Shown piece by piece: positions 34,160-45,113 of a stretch of DNA of 64,000 bases. Source of the stretch: Levilinea sp. (lineage in GTDB: Bacteria > Chloroflexota > Anaerolineae > Anaerolineales > Anaerolineaceae). Numbering within the stretch: the stretch's first letter is position 1; every line of letters begins with the position of its first letter. The notes beneath the pieces were generated by a model. That model had not been told where the DNA came from and did not search any database. It saw only the letters and a list, made by a program, of their open reading frames with translations. The stretch covers positions 62,001 through 126,000 of the forward strand of contig JARKPO010000067.1 of NCBI GenBank assembly GCA_029975215.1. Reading direction: 5' to 3'. Made by a program: the position numbers and the translations under genes.

Positions 34160-35671
34160 ATGCGCGGGAAGGTCTTTTGGGTTGTGACGATTGTTTTTCT
34201 CTTGATTCTCCTATTGCCCTATGTATTGGCATGGGCTGCGGCGGGATCGGATTGGGTCTTTGTTGGGTTTTTGATTAACCCTTTGGATGGGAATTCTTAC
34301 TTTGCAAAAATGCAGCAAGGGGCAGCAGGCGCATGGCTGTTTCGTTTGCCGTTCACGGCTGAGCCGGGAGAAGGCTCCTTCTTATTCATTTTTTACTTGA
34401 TACTCGGCCACATCGCCCGCATTGTTCATGCGCCGCTATGGATGATTTTTCATGGAGCCCGTTTGGTAGGGGCTTTGGTGCTGGCGCTGGCTTTGCGGAG
34501 ATTTATTGAACGATATCATGAAAAAACGACAGCGGGCGGCCTGGAATTTACCTTCGCATTGAGTTTGTTTGGGGCGGGGTTGGGTTGGCTGGCGAGCCTG
34601 GCGGGGGCATTTACCGCGGATATGTGGGTGGCAGAAGCTTTTCCCTTTTTCTCCGCTTTGGTAAACCCGCACTTCCCCATCGGACTGGCGTTGTTACTGT
34701 TCCTGATCCAAGAATCAGAACGGATTGGCAGCATTGGAGGAGCAACGGCTGCGGTGGGTTTAAGCGCGGCCTTGGCGTTGATCATGCCTTTTGGGGTGGT
34801 GGCCCTGTGCACTATTCAGATGTTTGGGATGCTGGTGCGGCTGATCTTGAGGCAGAGGATCCCCTGGCTGGCGGTGCTGACAAGCTGCGTTCCTGGTGGA
34901 CTGCTGTTGGTGGGACAGTACCTGCAAATTCTGAACCACTCTGAACTGGCGCAGTGGAACCAACAAAATGTGACCCTTTCACCCCCGGCCTGGGATGTGT
35001 TGGTGTCTTTTTCACCGGCCTTGATCCTGGCAGGGATTTCGATATGGCGGCGGCGGAAGAATCTGGGCGAACTGGCTTTGGATCCGCTGGTGACCTGGGT
35101 GGCGGCGGGGGTTTTGCTTTCCATCTTGCCGTTCAATTTGCAGCGCAGGTTTTTGTTGGGACTGTACATCCCCCTGGCGGTGCTGGCGGGGGGAACGGCG
35201 GCACAGTTGGCGGCACGGAAAAAAACACGCTGGCTTCGAAGCGGGCTGCTGATCGCCTCCATCATGAGCAATGTCTTGATTTTGCTGGCGAGTATTTTGG
35301 GGGCATACCAGCACCCCCCAAAGCTGTATCTTCAGACTCATGAATACGCGGCGATGCAGTGGATGGCTGAAAACAGCCCAAAGGACAGCGTGGTTTTGGC
35401 AAGTGAGGATATCGGCATGATTTTGCCTGGGCAGACGGGGCTGCGGGTGGTGTATGGACACCCGTATGAGACAACAAATGCTGAAAGCAAGCAGAAGGCT
35501 GTCGCTGCTTTCTTGGCGAATCCCGGCGGTGAAATGAACACGGCACGGGACCTTGGGGCGACTCTCATCTTTTGGGGCCCGCGGGAAAAAGAACTGTCGG
35601 GGGTGGATACACTACCGCTGACGGCGGTTTACAATCAAAATAACGTCAGCATTTACCACGTTGCACCGTGA
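34160..35671 (+). CDS. Polytopic membrane protein, module copy A (GT-C-like)
   Basis: 503 aa with about 11 membrane segments. The first outer loop carries LDGNSYFAKMQQGAAGAWLF, nearly matched by DGNSYIAKMLRGAEGDWLFR in the gene at 37835, so the two are paralogues. The last 120 residues form a soluble domain (YAAMQWMAENSPKDSVVLAS, YGHPYETTNAESK). The plan resembles GT-C glycosyltransferases that use lipid-linked sugars: an acidic residue in loop 1 and a C-terminal soluble domain. The enzyme role is an inference. ATG at 34160 is chosen for its ribosome site; ATG at 34139 is an alternative. The stop overlaps the next gene by 4 nt. Confidence 0.78.
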   Translation: MRGKVFWVVTIVFLLILLLPYVLAWAAAGSDWVFVGFLINPLDGNSYFAKMQQGAAGAWLFRLPFTAEPGEGSFLFIFYLILGHIARIVHAPLWMIFHGARLVGALVLALALRRFIERYHEKTTAGGLEFTFALSLFGAGLGWLASLAGAFTADMWVAEAFPFFSALVNPHFPIGLALLLFLIQESERIGSIGGATAAVGLSAALALIMPFGVVALCTIQMFGMLVRLILRQRIPWLAVLTSCVPGGLLLVGQYLQILNHSELAQWNQQNVTLSPPAWDVLVSFSPALILAGISIWRRRKNLGELALDPLVTWVAAGVLLSILPFNLQRRFLLGLYIPLAVLAGGTAAQLAARKKTRWLRSGLLIASIMSNVLILLASILGAYQHPPKLYLQTHEYAAMQWMAENSPKDSVVLASEDIGMILPGQTGLRVVYGHPYETTNAESKQKAVAAFLANPGGEMNTARDLGATLIFWGPREKELSGVDTLPLTAVYNQNNVSIYHVAP

Positions 35672-37842
35672 AAATGACCAATCGGATTGAACGAACCTTA
35701 CCCATTATTTTGATCGGCTTGTGCACGGTCTCTCTTTTCATTGGAGTAAATGGGTTTGCATACCCGTTTCAAGGGAATTACTCCGATCTGACGATCAGCC
35801 ATCACCCGAATTTTTTGTGGATTCGTGAGAGCCTGACGCGCTGGGGCGTTGTGCCACTGTGGTCACCGTTAATTCTGAGTGGGTATCCTTTTTCAGCCAA
35901 TCCGCTGAGCAGCCTCTTTTACCCGCCCGCGTGGCTTCTATGGGTGCTGCCCCTGCCGTTAGGCTATCACCTGGTCACTGGCCTGCATCTGCTGTTGGGG
36001 GGTGTGGGGACGGCACGCTTGATTCGGAAAATGGTCCCTAACCCAATTGCGGCGTGTATGGGGGCATGCCTGTTTGTGCTGATGCCTAAGCTGGCGGCGC
36101 ACATGGGGGCTGGTCACCTGACGCTGGTGTGGGCGGTGTGTTGGACGCCGTGGCTGGTGGACTGGATGGAACAGGCGCGCGGGCAGATGCGCTTTTCTTG
36201 GAAATACAACTTGATGGTGGGCTTGGGGTTGGGGTTGACTGCTGCAGCGGATGTGCGTTGGGCGGCTTATTGCGGTGTGTTTTGGGCGGGAATGTACGGC
36301 TGGAGGGCGGTTCAACTCATTGCTGCGAACTGGAAAGCAAGGGAGATTACGGCCCTGAACGCGGTTGGGGTTCTGGCGAAGGGGGCGGGCGTGCAGGTGA
36401 GTTTGGCGGCAGCGATTGCGTCCGTTGTTCTTTTGCCGCTGGGCGAGTATTCTCAACTTTCGACGCGGGCTGTGATGTTGGGCGCGGACCGGCTGGCGTA
36501 TTCTTTGGAACCAGGGCGGCTGCTGAATTTGGTCGTGCCCAATTTTGGCGGGTATGCGGAGTGGATTTTTTACCCGGGGATTATGGCGGTTTTGCTGGCT
36601 TGGGTAGGGGTTTTTTCACGGTCGGGTCGGCGATACCCATGGGTTTGGAGCGCGGTTTTTGTTCTTGCGGTGATGTTTTCCTTGGGCGAGCATCTACCAT
36701 TCGCACGTATTTTGGGGGAATTGCCTGGATTGAATTTGCTGCGCGTGCCGGCGCGGGCATTATTCTTTGCAGATTTGTCGGTGATCCTATTAGCTGCCAT
36801 CGGCTTGAACGAATTGCTGACGGAGCCGGCGAACAGGAGCCGCGGATTGAATTTGACCCTGGCGGCCTGGGGTGGGATGCTGGGCGTGTTTGGGCTGGGA
36901 ATGGGGATGGTGGTACGGCCAGTTCCAGCGGCTTTTGTGTGGGCAGGGTGGGTAGGGATTGCTGGCACGCTGTTGATCTTTCTGCGCCTATATGAGAAAA
37001 TCCGTCCCTTGCCCTGGCTGGGCGTCGTTTTCCTGGTGATTCTAAGCGATTTGTTGCTCAACCAGCGCAGCCTGATACGTTACCGACCGGAAGCCGAGGT
37101 GGCAAGAGAGGGGGTTGCAGCAGCGCAGTATCTGGCCGGGAAACCGGGGATTTTCCGAATTTATTCACCCTCCTATTCCATCCCACAGCACAGTGCCGCA
37201 GCTTACCGCCTGGAGATGGCGGATGGGGTGGACCCGTTGCAGTGGGCGGCGTACGCGGAGTATTTTGACCTGGCCAGCGGTGTGCCCAGAAGCCGCTACG
37301 GGGTCACCTTGCCGCCCTTTGAGGAGGGAGAACCAGCGACGGCGAACCGGTTGTATGCACCAAATGCAGAGCGCCTGGGTCGTTTGAACGTGCGCTACGT
37401 GGCGTCGGAATACCCTCTGGAAGCGGAAGGGTTGATTCTGGAGCGGAGGATTGGGACGACCTGGATTTATGAAAACACCCTGGCCTGCCCACGAGCCTGG
37501 GTGGAAAGCGCGCAAGCACTTGACTGCACTGCGGGCGGCAAAGCTGTGCAGTGGATTCGCCGGGAACCAAACCAGATCTGGTTGGAAGCACAAGGCCCGG
37601 GGTTGTTAGTGCTTTCGGAGATGAATTATCCGGGGTGGCAGGTATTTGTGGATGGGACGGCGGCTGAGGGGAAGACAGCGGAAGGAGTTTTTCGGAGTGT
37701 GTTTCTGACCGGCGGTACTCATACAGTGCAGTGGGTGTATCGACCGATGTGGGTATATGCAGGAGGCGTAATTACGGTGTTGAGTTTGCTGAGCGCAGGG
37801 TTGGGTCTATTCTTCACGCGAAAGGGTGGCAAGCATGAATAA
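35668..37842 (+). CDS. YfhO-like membrane protein, module copy B (GT-C-like)
   Basis: 724 aa with about 12 membrane segments. The loop WGVVPLWSPLILSGYPFSAN followed by PLSSLFYPPAW is typical of YfhO-like proteins and matches the gene at 39403 ([18 protein letters not shown]). A soluble part (about 480-680) includes YPGWQVFVDG and a late membrane helix. YfhO in Gram-positive bacteria is implicated in glycosylating wall teichoic or lipoteichoic acid, so sugar transfer to a surface polymer is the best guess. It starts with GTG overlapping the preceding stop (GTGA); ATG at 35674 is possible. Confidence 0.78.
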   Translation: MKMTNRIERTLPIILIGLCTVSLFIGVNGFAYPFQGNYSDLTISHHPNFLWIRESLTRWGVVPLWSPLILSGYPFSANPLSSLFYPPAWLLWVLPLPLGYHLVTGLHLLLGGVGTARLIRKMVPNPIAACMGACLFVLMPKLAAHMGAGHLTLVWAVCWTPWLVDWMEQARGQMRFSWKYNLMVGLGLGLTAAADVRWAAYCGVFWAGMYGWRAVQLIAANWKAREITALNAVGVLAKGAGVQVSLAAAIASVVLLPLGEYSQLSTRAVMLGADRLAYSLEPGRLLNLVVPNFGGYAEWIFYPGIMAVLLAWVGVFSRSGRRYPWVWSAVFVLAVMFSLGEHLPFARILGELPGLNLLRVPARALFFADLSVILLAAIGLNELLTEPANRSRGLNLTLAAWGGMLGVFGLGMGMVVRPVPAAFVWAGWVGIAGTLLIFLRLYEKIRPLPWLGVVFLVILSDLLLNQRSLIRYRPEAEVAREGVAAAQYLAGKPGIFRIYSPSYSIPQHSAAAYRLEMADGVDPLQWAAYAEYFDLASGVPRSRYGVTLPPFEEGEPATANRLYAPNAERLGRLNVRYVASEYPLEAEGLILERRIGTTWIYENTLACPRAWVESAQALDCTAGGKAVQWIRREPNQIWLEAQGPGLLVLSEMNYPGWQVFVDGTAAEGKTAEGVFRSVFLTGGTHTVQWVYRPMWVYAGGVITVLSLLSAGLGLFFTRKGGKHE

Positions 37843-39406
37843 AGCGCGGAGTGGATGGATCCTTTTGGCAGCCGGCCTGGCGATATTGACCACCTTGCCA
37901 TACCTGGTGGGGTTTGCGGTGCAGGGAGATGCGCACTTTACTGGCTTTGTCTTTGGCGTGGAGGACGGCAATTCTTATATTGCAAAAATGCTGCGCGGCG
38001 CGGAGGGTGATTGGCTGTTCCGTACGCCTTACACCAATATGGTGCAATCCGGTTTATTGGCCTTTTTGCCGTATTTGCTTTTGGGAAAATTGACCTCGCC
38101 CTCTGGACAGCATGCGCAGTTGGTGGTGCTGTTCCATTTCTTCCGTATTGCGGGTATCTTTGCTCTGGCCTTTGTGTTGGAACGGTTATTTTCGCTATTC
38201 TTTTCATCCGGACGGATGCGGTGGATGGGGACGGCTTTGGTGATGGCGGGCGGAGGCCTGGGGTGGTTGGCACCGTTTGGGCTGCAGTTGCTGTGGCAGG
38301 ATCGTACGCCGCTGGAGTTCTATTCGCCGGAGGCTTTTGGGTTCCTCTCGGTTTTCGGCCTGCCGCATCTGGTGTGGTCGCGCGCCTTTTTGTTTTGGGG
38401 GCTGTATGTGCTTCTGAAAAATGAGCAGGAAGAGGCTCCGCTGAAGGAACGGTTAGGGGCGGGAGTCAGCTGGCTCTTGGCCGGACTGATGCAGCCGCAA
38501 AGTCTGGTGATTGGCCTGGGCGTGGTGGGGTTGTACGGCGGGGGCAGATTGCTGCTCTCACGTCTGGCGCCCTGGCCCTGGGATCTGCGGCGGTTCCTGC
38601 GTACGGGGTTGTGGTTGGGGCTATTCGCAGCGCCTTTGATAATCTATACGGGGATCCATTTCCTGAGGGACCCTTACCTGCGGGTATGGGCTCAGCAGAA
38701 TTTGATCACCTCCCCACCCGTTGGAGATTACCTGCTAGCTTATTTACCGGTTATCCCGCTGATGATTTGGGGTGGATGGGCTGTCCTTCGGGAGCGGAAG
38801 GGCAGCGGACTATTCTTTCTCTTTTGGGCGGCGGTGTTTATTCCGGCGGCATATCTGCCCTATGATTTACAGCGGAGATTAACGGAGGGCGGTTGGGTAG
38901 CCTGTGTGGTGCTGACACTATTCGGTTATATGCGCGCCTCAGCCCGTGTTCAACAGGCAGTACGGGTTTTGGGGCTGACTTTGTTTATCCCGGCGGTGAT
39001 TTTGCTCGCGGGGGGCGGATTGGCGGTTCGTACCGCGCAACCACCGGTGTTTCGTCCGGGGCCCGAAACAAAGATATTTTTGACGATTCGCGGAGTGCTG
39101 CCGAAGGATGCGGTGATCCTGGCGAACTACGACACCTCGAACGCGCTGCCTGCCTGGACGCCGCAATTCACGTTGATTGGGCACGGCCCTGAAAGTGCTC
39201 ATCTGCGCGTACTGCGCCCGAAGGTTGAGGCGTTCCTGGACGATCCGGCGAACGCTGATCTGGAATGGCTGAAGTCCCAGAGGGTAACGCACGTGCTGTT
39301 TACACCCAAAGATGCAGGGCGGGCAGCGGCACAAAACCTGTACTGGCTGAAAGAACTGGCTGAAGTAGAGGGCTACACCATATATGCTGTGGAATGGGAG
39401 CCATGA
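37835..39406 (+). CDS. Polytopic membrane protein, module copy A'
   Basis: 523 aa, paralogue of the protein at 34160, with the same loop-1 motif (EDGNSYIAKMLRGAEGDWLF) and the same C-terminal soluble domain pattern (LPKDAVILANYDTSNALPAW, VTHVLFTPKD). It has about 11 membrane segments. The start at 37835 has GAAAGGGTGG upstream and overlaps the preceding gene by 8 nt. The divergence from copy A is large, so the duplication is old. The likely role is the same: a lipid-linked sugar transferase-like membrane enzyme. Confidence 0.78.
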   Translation: MNKARSGWILLAAGLAILTTLPYLVGFAVQGDAHFTGFVFGVEDGNSYIAKMLRGAEGDWLFRTPYTNMVQSGLLAFLPYLLLGKLTSPSGQHAQLVVLFHFFRIAGIFALAFVLERLFSLFFSSGRMRWMGTALVMAGGGLGWLAPFGLQLLWQDRTPLEFYSPEAFGFLSVFGLPHLVWSRAFLFWGLYVLLKNEQEEAPLKERLGAGVSWLLAGLMQPQSLVIGLGVVGLYGGGRLLLSRLAPWPWDLRRFLRTGLWLGLFAAPLIIYTGIHFLRDPYLRVWAQQNLITSPPVGDYLLAYLPVIPLMIWGGWAVLRERKGSGLFFLFWAAVFIPAAYLPYDLQRRLTEGGWVACVVLTLFGYMRASARVQQAVRVLGLTLFIPAVILLAGGGLAVRTAQPPVFRPGPETKIFLTIRGVLPKDAVILANYDTSNALPAWTPQFTLIGHGPESAHLRVLRPKVEAFLDDPANADLEWLKSQRVTHVLFTPKDAGRAAAQNLYWLKELAEVEGYTIYAVEWEP

Positions 39407-41772
39407 AGCGTTTTGACCGACTGCCTCTCACTATTGTGCCCATCCTGATCTTGCCTACTCTGCTGTTTTTCAGGCTGCTGGTAGGAGGTGACGTGCTGTA
39501 TTGGGGCACGGCGGGACTGCAATTTATCCCCTGGCGGGTGTACGCCTGGCAGATGCTGCTTGGTGGAGAACTTCCTTTGTGGAACATGCTGAATGGGATG
39601 GGCACGCCGTTGATGGCGAACTACCAGTCGGCCTTGTTTTATCCACCCACCTGGATCACCTATCCTTTCGCGGCTGTGGGCGGGAACGAGTTGCTGGCAT
39701 ATGCATTTTCATTACTGGTTGTGCTGCACTTGGTGTGGAGCGGTTGGGGGATGACTCGGCTGCTGAAAGCTGTGGGCATCTCCCCTTTGGGGCAGGTGGT
39801 TGGCGCGCTGGCATTTGCATTCGGGCAGTATTGGATTGGGCGGGTGAATTTTTTCAGCATGATCTGGGCAGGCGCATGGATGCCTTTTGTGATTCTGGGG
39901 GCTAACCAAATCGCCTCACCGTTTGGCGGCCCGCAAGAATCCTCCCTCAAGGGCCAATCCTGGCTGAGAGGGTCTCTGGTATTGCCGACGACGATGATGC
40001 TTTTGGCAGGGCATGCACAATTGAGCTGGTACATTCTCATGTTGGCAGGCGCGTGGGTGGTAGTGGGGGGATGGCGAAACGGCAGAGCAGCGGGGGCGCT
40101 CCGCGCTATGGGGATGTTTCTGGCGTCTGGTTTACAGGCCGGGCTGATCGCGGCGGTACAGTTAATTCCGACGGCGGAATTTTTAATGCAGTCACAGCGC
40201 TCGGCCGCGGTGGATTATGAGACGGCGCTGACGTATTCTCTCTGGCCGTGGCGTTTGCTGTCTTTGTTGGCGCCGGATTTGTTTGGGAACCCTGGCGCAG
40301 GGGATTATTGGGGATACGCCAATTATTGGGAAGATGCGATGTATGTGGGGATTCTGCCGCTGCTGTTGGCTTTGCGCACGCTGGTGAGAGGATGGAGGAA
40401 ACCGACACAGGAGGAAGCTGTGTCCAGAAAAACGGGCGTGTTGTTCCTGTGGGGAACTGTGATCACAGGGATTGTATTGGGGTTGGGAAAAAACTCACCC
40501 ATTTTCCCTTTCTTGTTTGAGCATGTTCCCACCTTCGATATGTTCAACGCGCCATCGCGTTTTTTGGTGTGGACGGCGTTTAGTTTGTCGATGCTGGCGG
40601 GGTTGGGCACTGACCTGTGGGCGCGGCCAACTGGCAGAGGGCTGTATTGGACCCGGCTGGCAACGGCGGGCGGGTTTGCGGTGACGCTGGGGGCAGGGGC
40701 GGCCTGGTTGATGATGGGCAGTGTCAGCCCATCGTTTATCCGGGCGGCAGCCCTGGCGGGGGTCTGGGGGTTGGGGGCAGGCATCTTGACGTTAACCCAT
40801 CCTACAACGAGCAACAGCCTGCGGTGGCGGCAGGTTTGGCTAGTGGGGGTGGTTCTGTGGATAAGCGCGGATTTGTGGGCGGCAAATCGAGCCTTAATCC
40901 CGAGTGTTCCTCGGCAATTTTACAATGCGATGGAGCGGACAGACATTTCCAGCGGCGGACGAGTGTACCTTTCACAGGAAGACGAATACCAGCTCAAGTT
41001 CCGCCGTTTTCTGCGCTTTGAGGATTACCATCTCATTGAGGACCCTCAGCATGTACGTAAGGTGCTGCTGCCGAACCTAAACCTTTTGGAGGGCACTGCG
41101 CTGGTAGGCAATTTTGATCCCTTTGTTCCAGCGCGGTATGTGTTTTGGCAGGAGATTGCCCAGGAGCTTTCTGGTGAAGCTTTGATGCGCTGGCTGCGCA
41201 TAGCCAATGTGAGCACTGTGGAACAATTGGACGCATTCAATTCGCTTGGGATACACTATAAGCCCTTGGACGGAGGTGACTGGCTGCATTGGCACACCTG
41301 CGCACAGATGGTCACACGCGATGAGCTGAAAAAGGCTGTGGCAGATGCAATGCAAGCGGCGGGGGATGCCCCAGCTTTGATTGTGGAAGGGATTCGAAAT
41401 GAGCGCATCGGGGAATGTAACTCGAGTGACATTAAATTCCTTACCAGACAAAAAAGCGCACATCAATGGCTGGTGACTTATGAGGCAAAATCGGACGGAT
41501 GGCTGAGCGTGGCATCTGTATATTATCCAGGCTGGAGAGCTGAGCTAGACGGGAAGGATTTGGGAATCTTTCCTGCGTATGGCGTGTTTATGACCGCGGC
41601 AGCACCAGCTGGACGACACACAATTACCTTCCGGTATCAACCCGCAAGTTTTTATTGGGGGGCTGGGATGACTATTTCCAGTTTGATATTTGTGATAACA
41701 TGGGGGGTAATCCTGCGCACGCGAAAACCGCCGACTAAGAAGCTGAGGAGTGATTATGGAACTGGATGTTGA
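39403..41772 (+). CDS. YfhO-like membrane protein, module copy B'
   Basis: 789 aa, paralogue of the protein at 35668. [20 protein letters not shown] in loop 1 contains the GD-x-x-Q-x-x-PWR pattern of YfhO-like proteins. The middle has about 12 membrane segments, and the C-terminal part ends with [15 protein letters not shown] and a closing membrane helix. The start is taken at 39403 in the ATGA overlap with the previous stop, with GGGAG upstream; 39394 is an alternative. The MoxR gene begins inside its last codons (17 nt overlap). Confidence 0.8.
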   Translation: MKRFDRLPLTIVPILILPTLLFFRLLVGGDVLYWGTAGLQFIPWRVYAWQMLLGGELPLWNMLNGMGTPLMANYQSALFYPPTWITYPFAAVGGNELLAYAFSLLVVLHLVWSGWGMTRLLKAVGISPLGQVVGALAFAFGQYWIGRVNFFSMIWAGAWMPFVILGANQIASPFGGPQESSLKGQSWLRGSLVLPTTMMLLAGHAQLSWYILMLAGAWVVVGGWRNGRAAGALRAMGMFLASGLQAGLIAAVQLIPTAEFLMQSQRSAAVDYETALTYSLWPWRLLSLLAPDLFGNPGAGDYWGYANYWEDAMYVGILPLLLALRTLVRGWRKPTQEEAVSRKTGVLFLWGTVITGIVLGLGKNSPIFPFLFEHVPTFDMFNAPSRFLVWTAFSLSMLAGLGTDLWARPTGRGLYWTRLATAGGFAVTLGAGAAWLMMGSVSPSFIRAAALAGVWGLGAGILTLTHPTTSNSLRWRQVWLVGVVLWISADLWAANRALIPSVPRQFYNAMERTDISSGGRVYLSQEDEYQLKFRRFLRFEDYHLIEDPQHVRKVLLPNLNLLEGTALVGNFDPFVPARYVFWQEIAQELSGEALMRWLRIANVSTVEQLDAFNSLGIHYKPLDGGDWLHWHTCAQMVTRDELKKAVADAMQAAGDAPALIVEGIRNERIGECNSSDIKFLTRQKSAHQWLVTYEAKSDGWLSVASVYYPGWRAELDGKDLGIFPAYGVFMTAAAPAGRHTITFRYQPASFYWGAGMTISSLIFVITWGVILRTRKPPTKKLRSDYGTGC

Positions 41773-42733
41773 ACGCATTCAAAATTTTAGCTCCCGCATC
41801 ATCGATAATCTGGAACGCGTGATTGTTGGCAAACGCGACACCCTGGAATTGATCGTGACGGGACTGCTTTGTCAGGGCCATTTGCTTCTGGAAGATGTTC
41901 CTGGCGTGGGGAAAACCATGGTTAGCCGTGCGCTGGCGAAATCTCTGGGCTGTCAATTCAGCCGTATCCAATTCACGCCGGATATGCTGCCTTCAGATGT
42001 AACTGGCGTGTCCATTTTTAACCAGGTGACGCGCCAGTTTGAATTTCGTCCGGGGCCATTGATGGCGCAGATTGTGCTGGCGGATGAAATTAATCGTGCG
42101 ACACCGAAAACACAATCAGCTTTATTGGAGGCGATGGAAGAACGGCAGATCACGGTAGATGGGGTGACGCACCGCTTGCCAGATCCGTTTTTGGTGATGG
42201 CTACGCAAAACCCGATTGAGTATGAAGGCACCTTCCCGCTGCCAGAAGCGCAGCTAGACCGTTTTTTAATGCGGCTTCGACTGGGATACCCAGCATTGGC
42301 AGATGAAGTGCATATTCTGGAACTTCAGCAAATTAAGCATCCAATCAGTGATCTGAACGAAGTTGCACCATTGGAAGAGGTGCTTTTGATGCAGGAAATG
42401 GTCAAATATGTGTATGTTTCTCAACCGGTTAAACGGTACATCGTGGAGTTGGTGCGGGCAACACGCAGCAGCCCTGATGTATACCTGGGTTCCAGCCCGC
42501 GCGGCAGTTTGAGTCTGGTGCGGACGGCGCAAGTGCGGGCTGCGATCAATGGGCGAGATTTTGTACTGCCGGATGATGTGAAAGGATTGGCGAGCTTTGT
42601 TTTGGCTCACCGCATCATTATTGATCCGGCGGCGCGGTTAAAGAATATCAGCGCAGAAACGATTATTCAAGAAGTACTTCATTCTGTTTCCATCCCAGGC
42701 GGAAACCTGGAGAAACCCGACCGCACTGGATGA
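41756..42733 (+). CDS. MoxR-family AAA+ ATPase
   Basis: 325 aa chaperone-like ATPase. Walker [17 protein letters not shown], Walker B and its following segment [20 protein letters not shown], a sensor in TQNP and the C-terminal lid domain ([17 protein letters not shown]) are all standard. MoxR proteins act with VWA or DUF58 partners to mature complexes, often at the membrane. GAGGAG lies 6 nt before the ATG. The next gene, DUF58, overlaps by 4 nt, the usual pair. No transglutaminase-like third member is present. Confidence 0.95.
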   Translation: MELDVERIQNFSSRIIDNLERVIVGKRDTLELIVTGLLCQGHLLLEDVPGVGKTMVSRALAKSLGCQFSRIQFTPDMLPSDVTGVSIFNQVTRQFEFRPGPLMAQIVLADEINRATPKTQSALLEAMEERQITVDGVTHRLPDPFLVMATQNPIEYEGTFPLPEAQLDRFLMRLRLGYPALADEVHILELQQIKHPISDLNEVAPLEEVLLMQEMVKYVYVSQPVKRYIVELVRATRSSPDVYLGSSPRGSLSLVRTAQVRAAINGRDFVLPDDVKGLASFVLAHRIIIDPAARLKNISAETIIQEVLHSVSIPGGNLEKPDRTG

Positions 42734-44007
42734 GAGTTCGCAACACGTTTTGGGCTATTGTGGCGGTGATGCTGGCTTGTTGGGTTGCGGTAAAAATTCT
42801 CAACCCGACTCAGACCGGCATATTTTTTCGTCTTATTTACCTGTGCGTCTTGCTGCTGTTGGTAAGTTTCATCTGGGCGATGTTCTCGGTGCGAAGGTTT
42901 GCCGTGAGACGGTTTGCGAGGGGGTTACGCCAGCAGCTGGGGCAGGTCTTTGAGGAACGATTCGAGATTGAGAATATGTCAGCATTCCAACGCTCTTGGG
43001 TGGATGTGCGCAATGAGTCCAATTTGCCTGGATGCGGCGGATCTCGGGTGCTATCCTGGCTGACGAAAAATGAGGTGCGCGGGTACTCGGCCTATACACT
43101 TTTACAGGAACGAGGGCAATTTCTGTTGGGGCCGACCTCGCTGTATGCGGGAGACCCGTTTGGAATTTTTGCTTACCGGCGGAAAATCCCCGGCGGGCAG
43201 AGCTTGTTGGTTTTACCGCTGACGGTGGATTTGCGTACGTTTCCTTTTCCACCTGGGCTGCTGCCAGGAGGACGGGCCAAAAGGCTTAAAACCCACGAGG
43301 TGACGCCTCACGCTGCGAGTGTGCGGGAGTATGCGCCCGGAGATTCCCTGAACCGCATCCACTGGCCTACCAGTGTGCGGAAAGATCACCTGATGGTGAA
43401 AGAGTTTGAGCAGGATCCGCGGGCAGATGTGTGGATTTTTGTGGATGCCCAGGCGGGGACGCATTTTAGTTTGGAAAAAGCCAACAAGCCTACGCAAATT
43501 GACCAGTTTTGGCTGTGGCAGCACAAGAGCGAACGAATTCTGCCTAAGGACTCTTTTGAGTATGCGGTGTCTTCAGCGGCATCGGTGGCCAAATATTTCC
43601 TGATGCGCGGGCAATCGTTGGGGTTTTGCAGTGAAGGGCAATATCTGGTGGTGCATTCGGCCGAACGGGGAGAACGGCAATTGTCGAAAATTCTGGAGAC
43701 GCTGGCACTGCTGCGCTGCCAGGGGAAAATGGGACTTGATGCAGTGGTGTTGGGACAATTGGACCATCTACCCAGGGGGAGTACGGCGATCTTGATTTCC
43801 GCAGCCACGGATACCAGCGTGGTAACGGCTTCTATTTCTCTAGCGCAGCGCGGTGTACATCCGGTGGTGGTTTACATTGATCCAGCGTCTTTTGGCGGAC
43901 GACATTCGATTTTGGAGCATGTGGCCTCACTGCAGCGCAGGAATGTTCCCGTGGCAGTGATGACCAAGGAGTCTGATTTGCAGGAAGTTCTCGAATCCGG
44001 CTTTTGA
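42730..44007 (+). CDS. DUF58 domain protein, partner of MoxR
   Basis: 425 aa. Two N-terminal membrane helices (about 5-50) are followed by a beta-rich domain with [18 protein letters not shown]. The DUF58 signature [20 protein letters not shown] is at about 198, then a von Willebrand A-like fold begins at [14 protein letters not shown]. The DxSxS metal motif seen in true VWA domains is here VDAQAG, so metal binding is doubtful. Overlap with moxR (ATGA) shows coupling. It is the last gene of the six-gene operon. Confidence 0.92.
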   Translation: MRVRNTFWAIVAVMLACWVAVKILNPTQTGIFFRLIYLCVLLLLVSFIWAMFSVRRFAVRRFARGLRQQLGQVFEERFEIENMSAFQRSWVDVRNESNLPGCGGSRVLSWLTKNEVRGYSAYTLLQERGQFLLGPTSLYAGDPFGIFAYRRKIPGGQSLLVLPLTVDLRTFPFPPGLLPGGRAKRLKTHEVTPHAASVREYAPGDSLNRIHWPTSVRKDHLMVKEFEQDPRADVWIFVDAQAGTHFSLEKANKPTQIDQFWLWQHKSERILPKDSFEYAVSSAASVAKYFLMRGQSLGFCSEGQYLVVHSAERGERQLSKILETLALLRCQGKMGLDAVVLGQLDHLPRGSTAILISAATDTSVVTASISLAQRGVHPVVVYIDPASFGGRHSILEHVASLQRRNVPVAVMTKESDLQEVLESGF

Positions 44008-44026
44008 CCCCCTTAGCGCGAACAAT

Positions 44027-44227
44027 TTACGCTGGTTTATCCGCTTCCGGTTCTACGGCCTCAACAACGGCTGGGCCAACATTGAAAGGCAATTCGCGGT
44101 GCGAGCCGTCGCAGACGGGGAACTCTTTGGAGGCAAAGCAGCGGCAAATGGAGATGCGCTCGCCAGATTTTAACTTTACAATCACGCGCAACTTTCCATT
44201 TTTTTCAGCGTTGGTTATTTCAGGCAT
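44027..44227 (-). CDS. CDGSH-type iron-sulfur protein
   Basis: 66 aa. CRCFASKEFPVCDGSH is an exact CDGSH motif (C-x-C-x2-S-x3-P-x-C-D-G-S-H), whose three Cys and one His hold a labile [2Fe-2S] cluster. The rest is a basic N-terminal strand pair and a short acidic tail. Bacterial single-motif members are small electron or cluster carriers. AGAGAGGTG precedes the ATG. It is the last gene of the tpx-hsp20-lon run, 18 nt after moaB, and 19 nt from the convergent DUF58 gene without a terminator between them. Confidence 0.92.
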   Translation of the reverse strand: MPEITNAEKNGKLRVIVKLKSGERISICRCFASKEFPVCDGSHRELPFNVGPAVVEAVEPEADKPA

Positions 44228-44245
44228 TGAACACCTCTCTGCGGT

Positions 44246-44761
44246 TTACGGATTAAATTGATGACCCTGTTCCGATTGAGGATCCTCTGAGATCAATTGG
44301 ACGGCGTGAGGAAGTACCGAGGCGATGAATCCCAGACTTTCAACCGCAGCCTTGGGGCTGCCCGGAAAGTTAATGATCAGCGATTTGCCGCGAATGCCTG
44401 CGGTGGCCCGCGAAAGCATAGCATGGGGGGTGACCGCCAGGCTGCGGCTGCGGATGGCCTCGGCGATGCCTGGCGTCTCTCGATGTAAAACGGCGCGGGT
44501 GGCTTCGGGGGTTACATCTCTGGGGGAAAAGCCCGTGCCGCCTGTGGTCAGGATGAGATCGGATTGTCTGGAATCAGCCCAGTTAACCAGGATGGAGGCG
44601 ATTTGGGATATTTCATCCGGTACGATGGCTGTTTGAACACAAACCCAGCCCAACCTCTCAACTTCGGCTGCCAGAGCTGGGCCAGAAAGATCCGGGCGCT
44701 GGCCAACTGAGGAACGGTCGGATATAGTCAGAACGGCAACGCGCAAAGGTCGGTCAGTCAC
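44246..44761 (-). CDS. MoaB/MogA-family molybdopterin protein
   Basis: 171 aa. VAVLTISDRSSVGQRPDLSGPALA and LILTTGGTGFSPRDVTPEAT are the molybdopterin-binding motifs; IRGKSLIINFPGSPKAAVE completes the fold. It adenylylates molybdopterin before molybdenum insertion. The start is GTG at 44761, overlapping the stop of the receiver gene by 8 nt. It stands apart from other cofactor genes but the window ends with a molybdenum hydroxylase operon that would need this cofactor. Confidence 0.93.
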   Translation of the reverse strand: MTDRPLRVAVLTISDRSSVGQRPDLSGPALAAEVERLGWVCVQTAIVPDEISQIASILVNWADSRQSDLILTTGGTGFSPRDVTPEATRAVLHRETPGIAEAIRSRSLAVTPHAMLSRATAGIRGKSLIINFPGSPKAAVESLGFIASVLPHAVQLISEDPQSEQGHQFNP

Positions 44762-45113
44762 GGCGGTCTTTCAGCAGGTCAATGAGGTCATCGGGCATGT
44801 AAGGTTTGAGCAAGAAATGGTCTGCGCCTGCATCGAGACACTGGCTGCTCATATCCATGCCAGAGGTCATGATCACCCGGGTAGCGGCGATTTGGGGATC
44901 TTCGCGAATGGATTTGAGAATGGTGATGCCGTTACCCTTGCGTAAATGGACATCCAGAAGCAAAGCCTGGGGTTTTTCCTGCTTGAGCATTTCCGCGACT
45001 TTATCTTCTTCAATTTCCCCATAGATGGCGACTTCAAACCCTTCGAATTCCAGGAGGGTTTTTAACAGGGTGCGCATGGTGATATCATCTTCGATCAATA
45101 CAATTTTACTCAT
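44754..45113 (-). CDS. Stand-alone response-regulator receiver domain
   Basis: 119 aa CheY-like receiver with no output domain. [15 protein letters not shown] has the acidic pair; [13 protein letters not shown] the phosphorylated Asp; VIMTSGMD the switch Thr/Ser; and [15 protein letters not shown] the conserved Lys. It has overlaps of 8 nt with lon upstream and 8 nt with moaB downstream, so it is made from the same message as Lon. No histidine kinase is in the window. Whether it controls proteolysis is unknown. Confidence 0.92.
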   Translation of the reverse strand: MSKIVLIEDDITMRTLLKTLLEFEGFEVAIYGEIEEDKVAEMLKQEKPQALLLDVHLRKGNGITILKSIREDPQIAATRVIMTSGMDMSSQCLDAGADHFLLKPYMPDDLIDLLKDRRD

